From Endotrypanum monterogeii (Eukaryota; Euglenozoa; Kinetoplastea; Trypanosomatida; Trypanosomatidae), in contig CM007324.1 in assembly GCA_000333855.2 (NCBI GenBank), forward strand, positions 97,591 through 161,590: a stretch of DNA of 64,000 nucleotides. Direction: 5' to 3'. The notes beneath the pieces are model-generated. The model was not told where the DNA came from. It was given only the letters and a program-made list of their open reading frames with translations, and did no database searches. A program made the translations under genes and the position numbers. Positions 1-9,840 of the stretch are shown here, in pieces. Positions within the stretch are counted from its first letter, which is position 1. Every line of letters starts with the position of its first letter.

Positions 1-31
1 AGGAGGAGGGAATCGGTAAGGAGACCTCGCC

Positions 32-3000
32 ATGTCCTGCCGTCGCCCTGCATCCTCGCAGAAGGGGGAGGAGGCTGATGATATGCGTAGCAGCAGCAGT
101 AACGCGGACCAGGCCTCACTGCACGTGCCGTCCCCTGAGCATGTTTGGACGCGGTTGATGATGGGTCGCCTACCTGCAGCTCTCTCGTCTGACGCCCCAC
201 CTACTGCACCGTTTGACACACTGCGAGCCACAACTGACGAGGCGAGAAGCGAGGGAGATGCAGTGTCGAGGGCGACGACCTCGCCTATTTTTCGATTTCC
301 CTTTAGTATGGCTGCGGGACTTTCAAACCCGTCATTTCCCGGGATTCTACCAACTCTTCCGATTCCTCTCTCGGAGGACACGGCGTGCGCATCGAGCGGT
401 GCGCATGGGCCAAAGCGAAGGAGAAGCGATGACGCCATGGCCACAGCACAGCCTCTCTCCCTCTACATGGTATCCAAGTCCTCCTTTCCCAGTGTGTTTG
501 CGTCGGAAGAAACAATGCACGGCCGAGATGAAGGCCACAGCGATGCAACGGCTTCTTTGGATGTACACCAGCAAGTCCACGCCACCGAGGTGCCCATTTC
601 CCACTCAACCCATCCGCAGCCCGACCCCTCCGCCGCGGTAACAGGCTGCAGCATCAAGACGCATGGATGTCCAGACTTCGTGACACCGCTTGCCCACCCG
701 GTGGCATCGCCAGAGACTTCCTTCCTCGCGGACCTCTTTGTCGGTCTGCAGCGGCCGCGTCTGCACGGTCGAGGACCCCTGGAGCCGCCTCTGCCTCACC
801 ACTGCCACACCCACCCAGGCGACGGCGTCGACGTAGACTCGCAGGCTTCGTTGAGTTCGTCCTCGCCGTCCCTCGCGCTGGATCAAATCAGCTCCGTGAA
901 AACACTAGATGGCATCATCTCCGACGAAGACACTAGCGAAGACGAAGACGGTGCTGACACACCCACCGTCTACTGTGGCACCCATCTGCCGCACTGGTGG
1001 CGCAGCATTGTGACTCCGGTACCAGGAACCCGCGTCTCTCTGCGGCCCGGCACGCGTCGCCTCGAGTTTTGGTGGATTGATCGACTCGGCAGCGAAGCTT
1101 ACGAGATTATCCGCATCGTCTTGAAGCACGCCATCGAGGGTGTGGTGCTGCGCCGCAGCAGCGAGTCAGCGATTGTGGTAGAGTTTCACATTCCCCCCCA
1201 TCTACTAAAATCGACCAGCTACGGTGTCGCGGGGAGTTCTCATGCTCCGCGCGACGTGCCACAAGGCTCAGTGGGAGGTGCTGGAGACATGAGCGAGTCA
1301 GCCAGCATGCCATTCCTCACCGATAGGGCCTCCTCCTCAACTCGAGCTCCGTCCCTCACAAGCTCTCAGCCTGTGGACACGGCAGAAACCTCTATTTTTC
1401 AAAGCAGCCGCTCGCCGTCCCGCTCCACGGCTGTCGTCCCTCTCGAGACGCCCCCCGTCACGAATGCCTCTGCCGAGCGCCAATGCACACTCCACCAAAA
1501 CGGCGACGGCAGTGGCGCCCAAGTTGAGTGCAGTCGACGAGAATCCGCGGAACCGTTGACAACGGGAGCCAACGCCGCCACCGACGAGGCTACGTGGGGT
1601 GGTGGTGGTGACAAGAGGGCCGCCCCCTCCACACAGGTATGTGCACACACGGCTCCCTTGCTCCCTCCTCCCTCCCCTCATCGGCACAGCACCTCAGAGG
1701 CAGTGGCTGGCCAGTCGACCGACCCATCCGTGGAGCAGCAAGCTCACCGGCTGGCGCTGCCTTTTGTGATCGGCACCACCCCTGCCTCGAAGCACCAGCA
1801 AGACCTTAGCCGGCGGCCTGCACAGACATCCTCTCCAGTGGGTCCTGAAGCACCAGCGGTAGTACGTATGACTTCCGATAGTGCCGGCGGCCACGGGGAG
1901 AAAAGCGTCAACTCCTTGGTGCCAACCAACGCAACGAGAATCATTGATGACGTCGATAGCGCAGCGGCCAGTATGGGGTCGATACTTTCGATGGCCAGCA
2001 CTCCAGCCTCTCCGCTGCGCCGTTGCCCTTCCGCAGAGCCACAGTCGCCGTGCGACAAGCCCCCCTCGACTGTCAAGGTGATCTCGGCACCTGCACCTCA
2101 CGAACAGCGCGGAAGCCCTCACAGCCATTTGAGCGACAGTGGTGATAATCAACCCATAGAACGCGACAAAGTCGCCGCGTCACCCCTCGAAGTGGCGAAC
2201 CACATGGCGGCGGCTCTTTCTCTTAGCGGTCACTGCGACCCGGCGCTATCCGACAGGGGCTGGCAGCGTGGGTGCGAGCGAGCGCAGGACCCGCAGGGCC
2301 AACAACTGCCGAGTAACTCCAACACGATATCAAAAAGGGCGACGGCGACTGCAGAGGCTGTCGACTTCAGCGTCGCCAGAGTTCCAACTCGTGCAAAAAC
2401 AACAACCCCCTCGCGGCAGCGGCAGCCGGAATTGTTAGGTGCATCGCGACGTGCGATGGCCGAAAACGACGACTCCGTCGTGGTCATCCTCACGCTTCCA
2501 ACCTCAATGTGTACGCCGATCATCGTTGTGCGCCTCCACGCCATGCGCCTGCTGCACCCCCTACTGCGCACCATAACAGCATCATACACCCCTGCCGTCT
2601 CGCCAAGCATCTCTCGCGATGGCCGCCAGTCTGATAACACGGACACGGAAAGCACCGAAGAGGGGGCGCCGCCCGCAGCTTCCTTGTCGGATGAGACACC
2701 GCTGTCCTCGCCGGCGGGCAATAAGAAGGACCACGACTACGCTAGTGCAATTCACATCTTCAACGAGGCAATTGAGCTGCTCAAGAAAGGCAAGGGTCTT
2801 GGTGGGGAGATGATACCGCCTCGGCGGCCGCCACGGACAACCACGACAAAAGACAATGCCCTCCTGCGTGCTCGCGATCTCTCTATTCTGTACACAGTGC
2901 GCAGCCACCTGTTCTTCCACACCTCCTCCGTGTACCTCCACCACAGCCTACAAGATGCCGAGAGAGCGATGCGATGCTGTCCCTCCAGGGATCATATGAA

Positions 3001-6000
3001 CGCTACGTACGAAATCCTTGCCGCCAATCTGATCAGCCTCGGCTACACAGCACATTTGGAGGCATTGGCGGGGTATTTGCGACACCACTGGCGTGCCGCA
3101 TCGCCGCTGCTCCTTCGTCTCGGTCGCGTCATACAGGTGATGGTGTCGTACACATCCATCTTCCTAAACCAGCAGTACCCGACGTCCATGTTACGCCTGT
3201 GCGAGGGTGGAAGTATGAGCGACAACGCCGTGAACACATCGACCGATCGCCCCCATCGCTATTCACCGCCTCCCACTCCACAAGCAACAGAGGGTATGAC
3301 CCCCTGTCTCAGTCACCTGGGTGCCAGGCGCTCGTGGCGCGCCACGACAGCTGCCAGCGCGGACACAACCACCACTCGCCCACAGGTGCATACGCTTCCG
3401 TACGAAGTGTGCCCATTACTTTTGGGGAGTTACGGGAGTACGCTGCACGCCCCCGACGAGCCACTGCTGCCGATGCCGCTGCCGCTGCCGCCTCCGTCCG
3501 CCCCTGCTACAGGCACCGAAAGCGGCAGCGCGGAGCCGATGCCATACCACCGCTACCCGGCAAGGCCGCCGCACCCGCGCTCATCGCCTGGCGGATCTCA
3601 TCTGCCTAGTCGTAGCTTCCAGCTGGGCACTGACGTGTGCCACCGCCGCCTGTTCCTGCTCAAGACACTTTTCCCCAGCATGAATCCAAAACCAGTGAGC
3701 CAGCTGCCGTGCCCCGTCCCCCGCAGGCGGCAAGGCACGCAGACAATCGGTCAGCCAAAAGGCGCCCATATGTCGATCAACGATCATGGCAGAGAAAACA
3801 CCACCCGATCCAGTACCGTCGTTGTCCCGAGATCGAACCCCGTGCGGCAGGTGAGGGCTGAGGATTTGATGTACGATCAGGACTCCCTGTTCTCTCTCTT
3901 GGCCGCAACCGCCGACACAACAATGCACTGGGGCACCGTGCCAATGAGTTATTTCTGTCGCCACGTCCGCCTCTCCGCCACCCGCTGCATTCAGAAAGGG
4001 GAAAGCATCTTGATGGAGCGCCCGGCTGTGCTGATGCCCCTCTGGCCACTGCTCCCATCAGGCTCGGCTGTGGACGGCTCCGCACCCACGTCACCCTGTT
4101 GCACCCACTACAATGACACCACGATGCGTGAAACGACGACCAGCATCCCGTCCGCACCGTGGTGCTGCTCCTATTGTGGACGACAAAAGCTTGCAAAGCC
4201 TGTACCCTGTCCTGGTGGCTGCGACTCCGTCTATTGCTCAAATCAGTGCCGAGAGCTGGCTCTGCGATTGTATCATGTGGTCGAGTGTGGCGGCGTTCCA
4301 CGAGACTCAGAGAAGGCGAACATCGTCGAGTCTGGCGAAGACCTCAGTGCGCGAGTGCAACGGACCGTTGCAACGCTGCAGAATGTGTTCTCGAACTGGA
4401 ATAACTACCTACGCCACCTCGCTCGCCGGGAGAGCCCGAGTACCCGCCTCACCACCTCGCACGGCGAGTGCTCGCCAATGCCGGCGTCTGGTGTGTCGTC
4501 CATGTCACCACCACGGTCAGGTCCGATATCTAGACATAATGTATCACCGCCGCAGGAGCGCTGTGCGAGCGAAAAGACGTCACGCACAGGAGAGGGATTC
4601 TGTACACCACGACCGTTCTTGGCTGTCACGGCGATGCGGATGGTGGCACGGTTGTTGGCAATGATAATGAGCATGGTTCTTCCCGTGGAGCTGCTTCCGC
4701 AAATGCAGAACCACCCGACGTGGGCAGCCGAGCGTTACGAGATGATGCGAGCGGTGTCTCGCACACTCCGTCAACGCGGACTGAGGGTGCCGCTGGCGAG
4801 CACATCCGAAACGGCCTTGGCCAACGCACACTGCACGCACGTGGACCCCCACCAACTCCTGTTGCTCGAGGTGCTGCTCCAGCAACTTTCCGTCCCCTTC
4901 TTTGCAGACTTCAATTATCGCTCGTCATCCACCGTTTGGGAAGGGCTGCGCCGCATTCCTTGCGAGGTGACGCGTGAGGCGGACAACACAACCGACAAAG
5001 CCAGTCTCGAGAAGTCGGTGACCAGCCCGCTGAACAACCCGGGCCCGGGCATGCCTCGTAGACTACCCTTCCACTACACATCATCGCGCATTCCCGACGA
5101 ATGGCAGCGGCAGCGCAACTGCCTACCGGCGCTGACACCCACGCAGCTCGAGGAAGTCATCTGTGACTTGCACAGCATGGTCCGTCGACTCAAACAGGCT
5201 ATCACGGAAGGGCTGGCTGACGTGCCGTCCCTTCCGCTGTCGGGGGCGGAAGCAGTGTCAAAGAATAACGTTGAGTGGGGCTTCCCTGGGCAGTGGCACT
5301 GTATCGCGCTTCTCGGCTTCCTCACCAGCACGCGTGCGCTACAGCAGATCAGTGACTTCGCATTGACGAGTTGGGCGGTGGTGTACCCGCGCGGCATGGA
5401 GCCACCTAACGTCGCTGCCGCAATGACGAAGGACAACTGTGGAGTACCACAGGGCAGGTCTGTTTCGGTGGGCGACAAGAACCCAATGAATAGCAGCGAC
5501 GAACATCACCACACTCCTTCCCACGCGGATGATTTGAGTCGCGCAAACCCGCGCCAAGGCCCCCGCACTGCTGCTGTGCCACTCGCCGTCATTAGCCCGT
5601 GGTCATGCTTGACAGTGGATCTACATCCCCTTCAAGACAGCGCCCCCAGCGGCACCATACACTCTCGCTTCATGGTCGAGCACGAGCAGCGGCGACGCAT
5701 GCTCGCCTACTGCGCGGCCGCAGCAGGACACCGCGGTGGCGATGGCATTAGCGGCATTGGCGAGAATGAGGATTCTTTTCTCTCGGTCCAGTCGGAAAAA
5801 TCAGCCAACTCGGTAGCGACGCTGCACTCTGGCAGCGACTCCGCTCAAGCGAGGTCGCTGATGGATGATGCCAGCCTTGAGGTGCTCGAAGAAATGGCTC
5901 AGCGCAGTGGCGCCAACGTACAAATATCTATCGTGTACACCCCAACTGAAGAGCCCGCAGTGCTCGTCGTTGCGAAGAAGAACATCCATCGGGGCGACGC

Positions 6001-6052
6001 ACTATGGTGGGAATCACTCCACTGCAGTGAATATCTTTCGGCGTTCCCTTAG
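32..6052 (+). CDS. Large TPR / SET-MYND domain protein with degenerate SET motifs
   Basis: A 2006-residue ORF whose start is the first ATG after an in-frame stop at 17-19; a second Met lies at residue 18. Residues 1 to about 900 are mostly low-complexity Ser/Pro/Thr, with an ordered island near 319-393. A TPR-like helical stretch begins near 902. Near 1303-1331 is a typical SET N-terminal strand pair (CIQKGESILMERP). Residues about 1378-1421 form a complete MYND zinc finger, spaced C-x2-C-x10-C-x3-C-x4-C-x3-C-x8-H-x3-C. The last 60 residues look like the SET C-terminal part (VAKKNIHRGDALWW). This order matches SMYD-type lysine methyltransferases with an N-terminal TPR. The NHSCxPN signature seems replaced by QRSGANV and the late catalytic Tyr is not evident, so a binding rather than a methylating role is possible. 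Domain call fairly sure; activity unknown. First gene seen of the plus-strand unit. Confidence 0.8.
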   Translation: MSCRRPASSQKGEEADDMRSSSSNADQASLHVPSPEHVWTRLMMGRLPAALSSDAPPTAPFDTLRATTDEARSEGDAVSRATTSPIFRFPFSMAAGLSNPSFPGILPTLPIPLSEDTACASSGAHGPKRRRSDDAMATAQPLSLYMVSKSSFPSVFASEETMHGRDEGHSDATASLDVHQQVHATEVPISHSTHPQPDPSAAVTGCSIKTHGCPDFVTPLAHPVASPETSFLADLFVGLQRPRLHGRGPLEPPLPHHCHTHPGDGVDVDSQASLSSSSPSLALDQISSVKTLDGIISDEDTSEDEDGADTPTVYCGTHLPHWWRSIVTPVPGTRVSLRPGTRRLEFWWIDRLGSEAYEIIRIVLKHAIEGVVLRRSSESAIVVEFHIPPHLLKSTSYGVAGSSHAPRDVPQGSVGGAGDMSESASMPFLTDRASSSTRAPSLTSSQPVDTAETSIFQSSRSPSRSTAVVPLETPPVTNASAERQCTLHQNGDGSGAQVECSRRESAEPLTTGANAATDEATWGGGGDKRAAPSTQVCAHTAPLLPPPSPHRHSTSEAVAGQSTDPSVEQQAHRLALPFVIGTTPASKHQQDLSRRPAQTSSPVGPEAPAVVRMTSDSAGGHGEKSVNSLVPTNATRIIDDVDSAAASMGSILSMASTPASPLRRCPSAEPQSPCDKPPSTVKVISAPAPHEQRGSPHSHLSDSGDNQPIERDKVAASPLEVANHMAAALSLSGHCDPALSDRGWQRGCERAQDPQGQQLPSNSNTISKRATATAEAVDFSVARVPTRAKTTTPSRQRQPELLGASRRAMAENDDSVVVILTLPTSMCTPIIVVRLHAMRLLHPLLRTITASYTPAVSPSISRDGRQSDNTDTESTEEGAPPAASLSDETPLSSPAGNKKDHDYASAIHIFNEAIELLKKGKGLGGEMIPPRRPPRTTTTKDNALLRARDLSILYTVRSHLFFHTSSVYLHHSLQDAERAMRCCPSRDHMNATYEILAANLISLGYTAHLEALAGYLRHHWRAASPLLLRLGRVIQVMVSYTSIFLNQQYPTSMLRLCEGGSMSDNAVNTSTDRPHRYSPPPTPQATEGMTPCLSHLGARRSWRATTAASADTTTTRPQVHTLPYEVCPLLLGSYGSTLHAPDEPLLPMPLPLPPPSAPATGTESGSAEPMPYHRYPARPPHPRSSPGGSHLPSRSFQLGTDVCHRRLFLLKTLFPSMNPKPVSQLPCPVPRRRQGTQTIGQPKGAHMSINDHGRENTTRSSTVVVPRSNPVRQVRAEDLMYDQDSLFSLLAATADTTMHWGTVPMSYFCRHVRLSATRCIQKGESILMERPAVLMPLWPLLPSGSAVDGSAPTSPCCTHYNDTTMRETTTSIPSAPWCCSYCGRQKLAKPVPCPGGCDSVYCSNQCRELALRLYHVVECGGVPRDSEKANIVESGEDLSARVQRTVATLQNVFSNWNNYLRHLARRESPSTRLTTSHGECSPMPASGVSSMSPPRSGPISRHNVSPPQERCASEKTSRTGEGFCTPRPFLAVTAMRMVARLLAMIMSMVLPVELLPQMQNHPTWAAERYEMMRAVSRTLRQRGLRVPLASTSETALANAHCTHVDPHQLLLLEVLLQQLSVPFFADFNYRSSSTVWEGLRRIPCEVTREADNTTDKASLEKSVTSPLNNPGPGMPRRLPFHYTSSRIPDEWQRQRNCLPALTPTQLEEVICDLHSMVRRLKQAITEGLADVPSLPLSGAEAVSKNNVEWGFPGQWHCIALLGFLTSTRALQQISDFALTSWAVVYPRGMEPPNVAAAMTKDNCGVPQGRSVSVGDKNPMNSSDEHHHTPSHADDLSRANPRQGPRTAAVPLAVISPWSCLTVDLHPLQDSAPSGTIHSRFMVEHEQRRRMLAYCAAAAGHRGGDGISGIGENEDSFLSVQSEKSANSVATLHSGSDSAQARSLMDDASLEVLEEMAQRSGANVQISIVYTPTEEPAVLVVAKKNIHRGDALWWESLHCSEYLSAFP

Positions 6053-7076
6053 CGACGAGCATTCTGCTGGGGGCGGGCGCGGCGTAAATATCAATGCGCA
6101 CCCATTCCACCCCTCACGCGCCCTTCCCTTTTTGTTTGTTTGTTTTTCTGCTCATAAACTTTTTTTTTTAGCTGGCGTCTGTCTCAATGTGTTCCGCTGT
6201 GATGCGAGAAGGGGGTAGGGAGCTTCGCAAGGTATCCCGAGAACGGCTCCCTCTGCGGCAGAGAAGGGCACACACGCCTTGGTACACCAATGACAAAAAA
6301 AAAAAAAGACACCTATACGTGCGTGTATTTTATTTCTCTTCTATATATATATATATATGTGTGTGTGTCTCCCTCCCCATCCCACACGCGCGCATTTTGT
6401 TTTGATTTAATGATTTATACCTTCGCAGTTGTTTAGAACATGTACAAGGGCTTCATGCACCTAATCCCAAGTGCTCGTGTCTCTGTGTATATGCATGTGA
6501 GCAAGGGCTAAGGATACAGTAACAGCAGACTCGGTTATACAAGCCACCCCTCCTTCTGTTGTACGCACCCTAGCTACCCCAACACACACGCACGCACATG
6601 CCGCCACCATTTCTGTTATACATGCTATACGTTTGGCTTTTATATCCACCGTTTTTTTTTTGTTGTTGTTCTTGTTGTTGCTGCTGGGGGTGGGGGGGAG
6701 AGGTTGTTTTTGTGCTCTTTCCCTCCCTCCCTCCCCCCCCCCCCTCGTCCCCCCCAAGTCCCCCAGGAAAAAAAAAAGTCTTCTTCTTTTGGCTCAAGTG
6801 TTTGCATGCCTTTCGTCTCACCCTTCCCCGCTTCTCATTGCTTCTTTATTGAATGATATATAATGCAACTGGTTTCCTTTCCTCTCACGAAATACGTCAG
6901 CATTAACAATGACTCTGTGTACACGCTAACTCTGTTCTCCCTGGCTTTTGAGAGGGTAACGTCTGGCCATGTTGACTCACAACCAATGTGTGCCGCTGGG
7001 GAGGCCCGGCCCCTGCGACGCCGAACTGCCTGTTGTGCTACCCCCACCCCCATCCTCTTCACCTCTCCCTCGTTCG

Positions 7077-7078
<2 letters not shown>

Positions 7079-7136
<58 letters not shown>
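7079..7136. repeat. (CA)n(TA)n(CA)n compound microsatellite
   Basis: An uninterrupted CA array passes directly into a TA array and back into a short CA array, about 60 bases upstream of the next splice acceptor. Seen directly. Confidence 0.95.
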
Positions 7137-7164
7137 GAGTAGAAACACTCCAGCAAGCCTTTGC

Positions 7165-7200
7165 CCTTGCACTCTTCCCCCTTTCGTTCGGGTGAACTAG
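7165..7200 (+). promoter_or_regulatory. Predicted spliced-leader acceptor, ending in AG at 7199-7200
   Basis: A pyrimidine-rich stretch (ACTCTTCCCCCTTTCG) is followed by its first AG at 7199-7200. The ATG of the next gene follows six bases later, predicting a 5' UTR of only AGAGAG plus the spliced leader. The tract-then-first-AG rule is established for kinetoplastids; use of this site is inferred. Confidence 0.6.
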
Positions 7201-7206
7201 AGAGAG

Positions 7207-7779
7207 ATGACCCACACGGCACCCAAAGCGCTTCACAAGCACGTCAAGGGCACAAACGTGGAGGTGCGCAAGGAAGTTGCAGACGACGACACCGACCCGC
7301 AGTTGGCCCTCCTCTACTCGATTCACCCGGACGATGAGACGGAGCTGCGCTGGTTCCACAACACGCTGCGACCAGAGCGCAACCTGGTCCACCCCTCCGA
7401 CGCCTTCCTGCATGGAATCAAGGCCCTCCACCCAGCGGCCGTGTTTAACACCTTCGACACAAAGAAGGCAAAGCTTCGACGACTCACGAAGCACGAAAAG
7501 GATAAAGCGACTGCTATGAAACGCCGTAAGAAGGAACTGGTACCCACTGCTGCGTACAAGGCGGCCGTTAATCCCCACAAGACCCCACGTACCGGCGGGG
7601 CTGCGCCAGCTGACGAAGTGCGCGTCCTGTCGCGAGGAATGAATCCGACGCAGAAGGCGCGTAGCCGCACACGGGCTGCCCATAAATCCGGTAAGGTGGT
7701 CAGTGGCGATGATTCGCCAAAGCCCTTCTTCACCAAGTGGAAGAAGCGCAAGTACGAAAAGATCGGTCGTGGTTTGTGA
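7207..7779 (+). CDS. Conserved-looking basic protein of unknown function, 190 residues
   Basis: I do not recognise the family. The protein is soluble-looking with no signal peptide or membrane segment. The N-terminal third is acidic to neutral (EVADDDTDPQ, then HPDDETELRWFHNTLRPE). From about residue 85 it becomes very basic, with nuclear-localisation-like clusters (KKAKLRRLTKHEKDK and MKRRKK). It ends in an aromatic and lysine-rich tail, FFTKWKKRKYEKIGRGL. Such a basic tail would fit an RNA-binding or nucleolar role, but that is inference. The start is supported by a splice acceptor six bases upstream and by no other Met nearby. Coding composition is GC-rich at third positions, like its neighbours. 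It lies between the SET-MYND gene and the dioxygenase-like gene in the same orientation. Confidence 0.75.
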   Translation: MTHTAPKALHKHVKGTNVEVRKEVADDDTDPQLALLYSIHPDDETELRWFHNTLRPERNLVHPSDAFLHGIKALHPAAVFNTFDTKKAKLRRLTKHEKDKATAMKRRKKELVPTAAYKAAVNPHKTPRTGGAAPADEVRVLSRGMNPTQKARSRTRAAHKSGKVVSGDDSPKPFFTKWKKRKYEKIGRGL

Positions 7780-8602
7780 CGGTGTGTGTCAGTGCTTGTG
7801 TATCAGGTGTTACCGCTGAGCTCAGTTGCACACCACGCACTCATCTTGTCCCACACACATCCTTCTCTCGCCCTTGCTCAGTGCTGAGGTTTCAGTGCAC
7901 TTGTTGTTGTTAAGAATACGCGTAAGTCCATTCATCGATCCCCTTCCTCCTCCTCGCGGAGCCACACGACCCAGTGAAATAAATGACAAGAAACATATAT
8001 GGAAGAGAAGGGGAGAAGCTGCTTCTGTACGGTAAAGGCGTAAAAGGTGCACTGGTATGAAAAAAAAAAAAACGTGCATGTTTTTGTTGGCGGTATATAT
8101 ATATATATATTTATTTATATTTATATTTATATTCTTTTTGTTTCTTGTCAGAGCGAGAATCCTACCGCGGGGGTGCACGGGGACGGTGTAGAGGGGTCCC
8201 CTCTCCGCTGGCGCTCTCTTCCCCGTCGGCAACGGTGTCTAGTCCCCCTCCATCCTCGCGCATGAGTTCGCTCTAAGCCTTGCCCTTCCACTACCCCCTC
8301 CTCCTACGTATCCGACTGCTGCTAATGCCTGACAGTCCCGACTGTCTCCCACCCACGCACCCACCCCCACACTCTCTCAGGGCCCCGTCCTGCCGGTTTC
8401 TCTCTCCCCCACCCCTCCGAGATAAAAGCACTGAGGGTGGACAATACGTGGGTGCTGCTTCGGTTGTTGCTGTCGTTGCATGCGCCACGGCATCCACACA
8501 CACACACAGGGACTCGCCTTGACCTCTTCCTCACTGCCGACGTCGTTTATTAGTTGTGAGAGGTCATCATCATAATAGACGACACACACTCCGCCAACTT
8601 CC
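7780..8602. other. Intergenic spacer
   Basis: No gene seen. An A-run near 8060, an AT-rich array at 8095-8134, and pyrimidine-rich stretches at 8280-8310 and 8391-8420 that could serve trans-splicing of the next gene; the exact acceptor is not clear because several AGs follow. Confidence 0.65.
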
Positions 8603-9664
8603 ATGTGGCGCGCAGGGAACGCGACGGCGCTGCCAGACCGCGTGCTTTGCACGTCTCGACGGTACAAGGCCTATGTACTCAAGTTCTTGCGCGGCCAGTT
8701 GCCCCACGACCTCAAAGACTGTGCTGGTGCGCTTGGTTGCTTGTATGGAACGCTGCCAGATGTCGATGAGTACCGACAATTTGTGGTGCCGCTACAGGTG
8801 CTCCAGCAGTACCACCAGCTGGGGTACGCGAAGCTTCCCATGCAGGTGCTGGACCCGCCACAGGTAGACATTCTCGCGGACGAGGTAAACCAACTCGCGA
8901 ACAACGTCGAGCACCACCCCAAGTCAGAGCATCTCTACGCTACCTCGCTCGCTGACTTGACCGGTGGCCCCCTTTTCTACTGTCAAGGCCAGTGGCGGTG
9001 CGCGTGGGGAATGCACGACCTCGTGTATCTGCCGACACTGACCGTCGCTGCGTCGCAGGCGCTCGGCAATCGCCTCGTGCGGCTATGGTACGACGAGGTC
9101 TTCATGAAGGAGGCCCGCACTGGACCTTGTGTGCCGTGGCAACAAAATTCAGTGCGCTGGCAACACATGACACCGGTGAACCACGTAAGCATCATGGTCG
9201 CACTCGACACCCTCAACAAAGACCGCGGTGCACCTTGCTTGATTCCTGGCAGCCACCGCTGGCGCGACGGCCAGCTGCTGCCGCCTGTGCCATATGATCC
9301 CACGCAGAGCGAAGCGCAGCAGCTGAATACGATTTGGGACATCACCACCGATGATGAACAGGAAATGCTCGCCGACACACCGCCCGTCACTGTGGATCTG
9401 CGCCGCGGTGAGGCGCTGCTGATCCACCCAAAGACACTGTTTGCAACGCACGGCAATCGCTCCCTCGAAGCGGCGCGATGCTGTTGCGTGCACTACATGG
9501 GTGAAGAAACCTACGCAGTGCAGGATGGTCCATTGCTGCCGCACACCACCCGCTTCCGCGCCGGCGCTCGTATCAGCGGACCGTTCTTCCCGGTCGTCTT
9601 TGACCCAGCGATGACGGAGGATCTTCTGATGCTGGAAAATGAGGCGGATGGCGCCGCCCCTTGA
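8603..9664 (+). CDS. Phytanoyl-CoA dioxygenase (PhyH)-like protein, predicted catalytically dead
   Basis: A 353-residue protein with the PhyH-type 2-oxoglutarate/Fe(II) oxygenase fold pattern. The block PW(HxD)SxxW...ALD...G.P.LIPGSHRW is present around residues 178-215, and GEALLIHP...GNRS around 268-287. In active family members iron is held by HxD and a distal His. Here the HxD position reads Q180-Q181-N182 (CAA CAA AAT) and the distal His position reads F280; H275 and H283 lie nearby but off register. An Arg follows that could still match the 2-oxoglutarate-binding Arg. The fold therefore looks kept while all three metal ligands look lost, suggesting a pseudo-enzyme or a different chemistry. 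No peroxisomal or glycosomal signal is seen at the C-terminus. Last gene of the plus unit before the strand switch. The family call is firm; loss of activity is inferred from an alignment done by eye. Confidence 0.85.
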   Translation: MWRAGNATALPDRVLCTSRRYKAYVLKFLRGQLPHDLKDCAGALGCLYGTLPDVDEYRQFVVPLQVLQQYHQLGYAKLPMQVLDPPQVDILADEVNQLANNVEHHPKSEHLYATSLADLTGGPLFYCQGQWRCAWGMHDLVYLPTLTVAASQALGNRLVRLWYDEVFMKEARTGPCVPWQQNSVRWQHMTPVNHVSIMVALDTLNKDRGAPCLIPGSHRWRDGQLLPPVPYDPTQSEAQQLNTIWDITTDDEQEMLADTPPVTVDLRRGEALLIHPKTLFATHGNRSLEAARCCCVHYMGEETYAVQDGPLLPHTTRFRAGARISGPFFPVVFDPAMTEDLLMLENEADGAAP

Positions 9665-9840
9665 GAGAGGGTCACCGTGGCGTTTGAGAGACGCTTGTCA
9701 CTGCACACATTTTTTCAGCTGCGGTCCGAGTCGTGGCACTTTTCGGGGTCGCCCGTGCGATGGCACCCGCGGCATCCCCTCAATCGAAGTCAACAAATCC
9801 TCGAAGAAAAAAAAAACAAGAGAGCGAGACACGTCGTACC

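Larger units (their letters stand above)
6053..7206. other. Intergenic spacer (UTRs and trans-splicing signals)
   Basis: No gene seen. It holds poly-T and poly-A runs, a (TA)n/(TG)n stretch near 6341-6368, a G-run and C-run rich segment at 6682-6760, a (CA)n(TA)n(CA)n array at 7079-7136, and a pyrimidine tract leading to the splice acceptor of the next gene. ORFs read through it only translate simple repeats. Confidence 0.7.

Noticed and set aside
3833..3840. B-box-like GGGTTCGA on the minus strand inside the SET-MYND gene
   Set aside because: Lies within a long conserved-frame ORF and no tRNA arms surround it.
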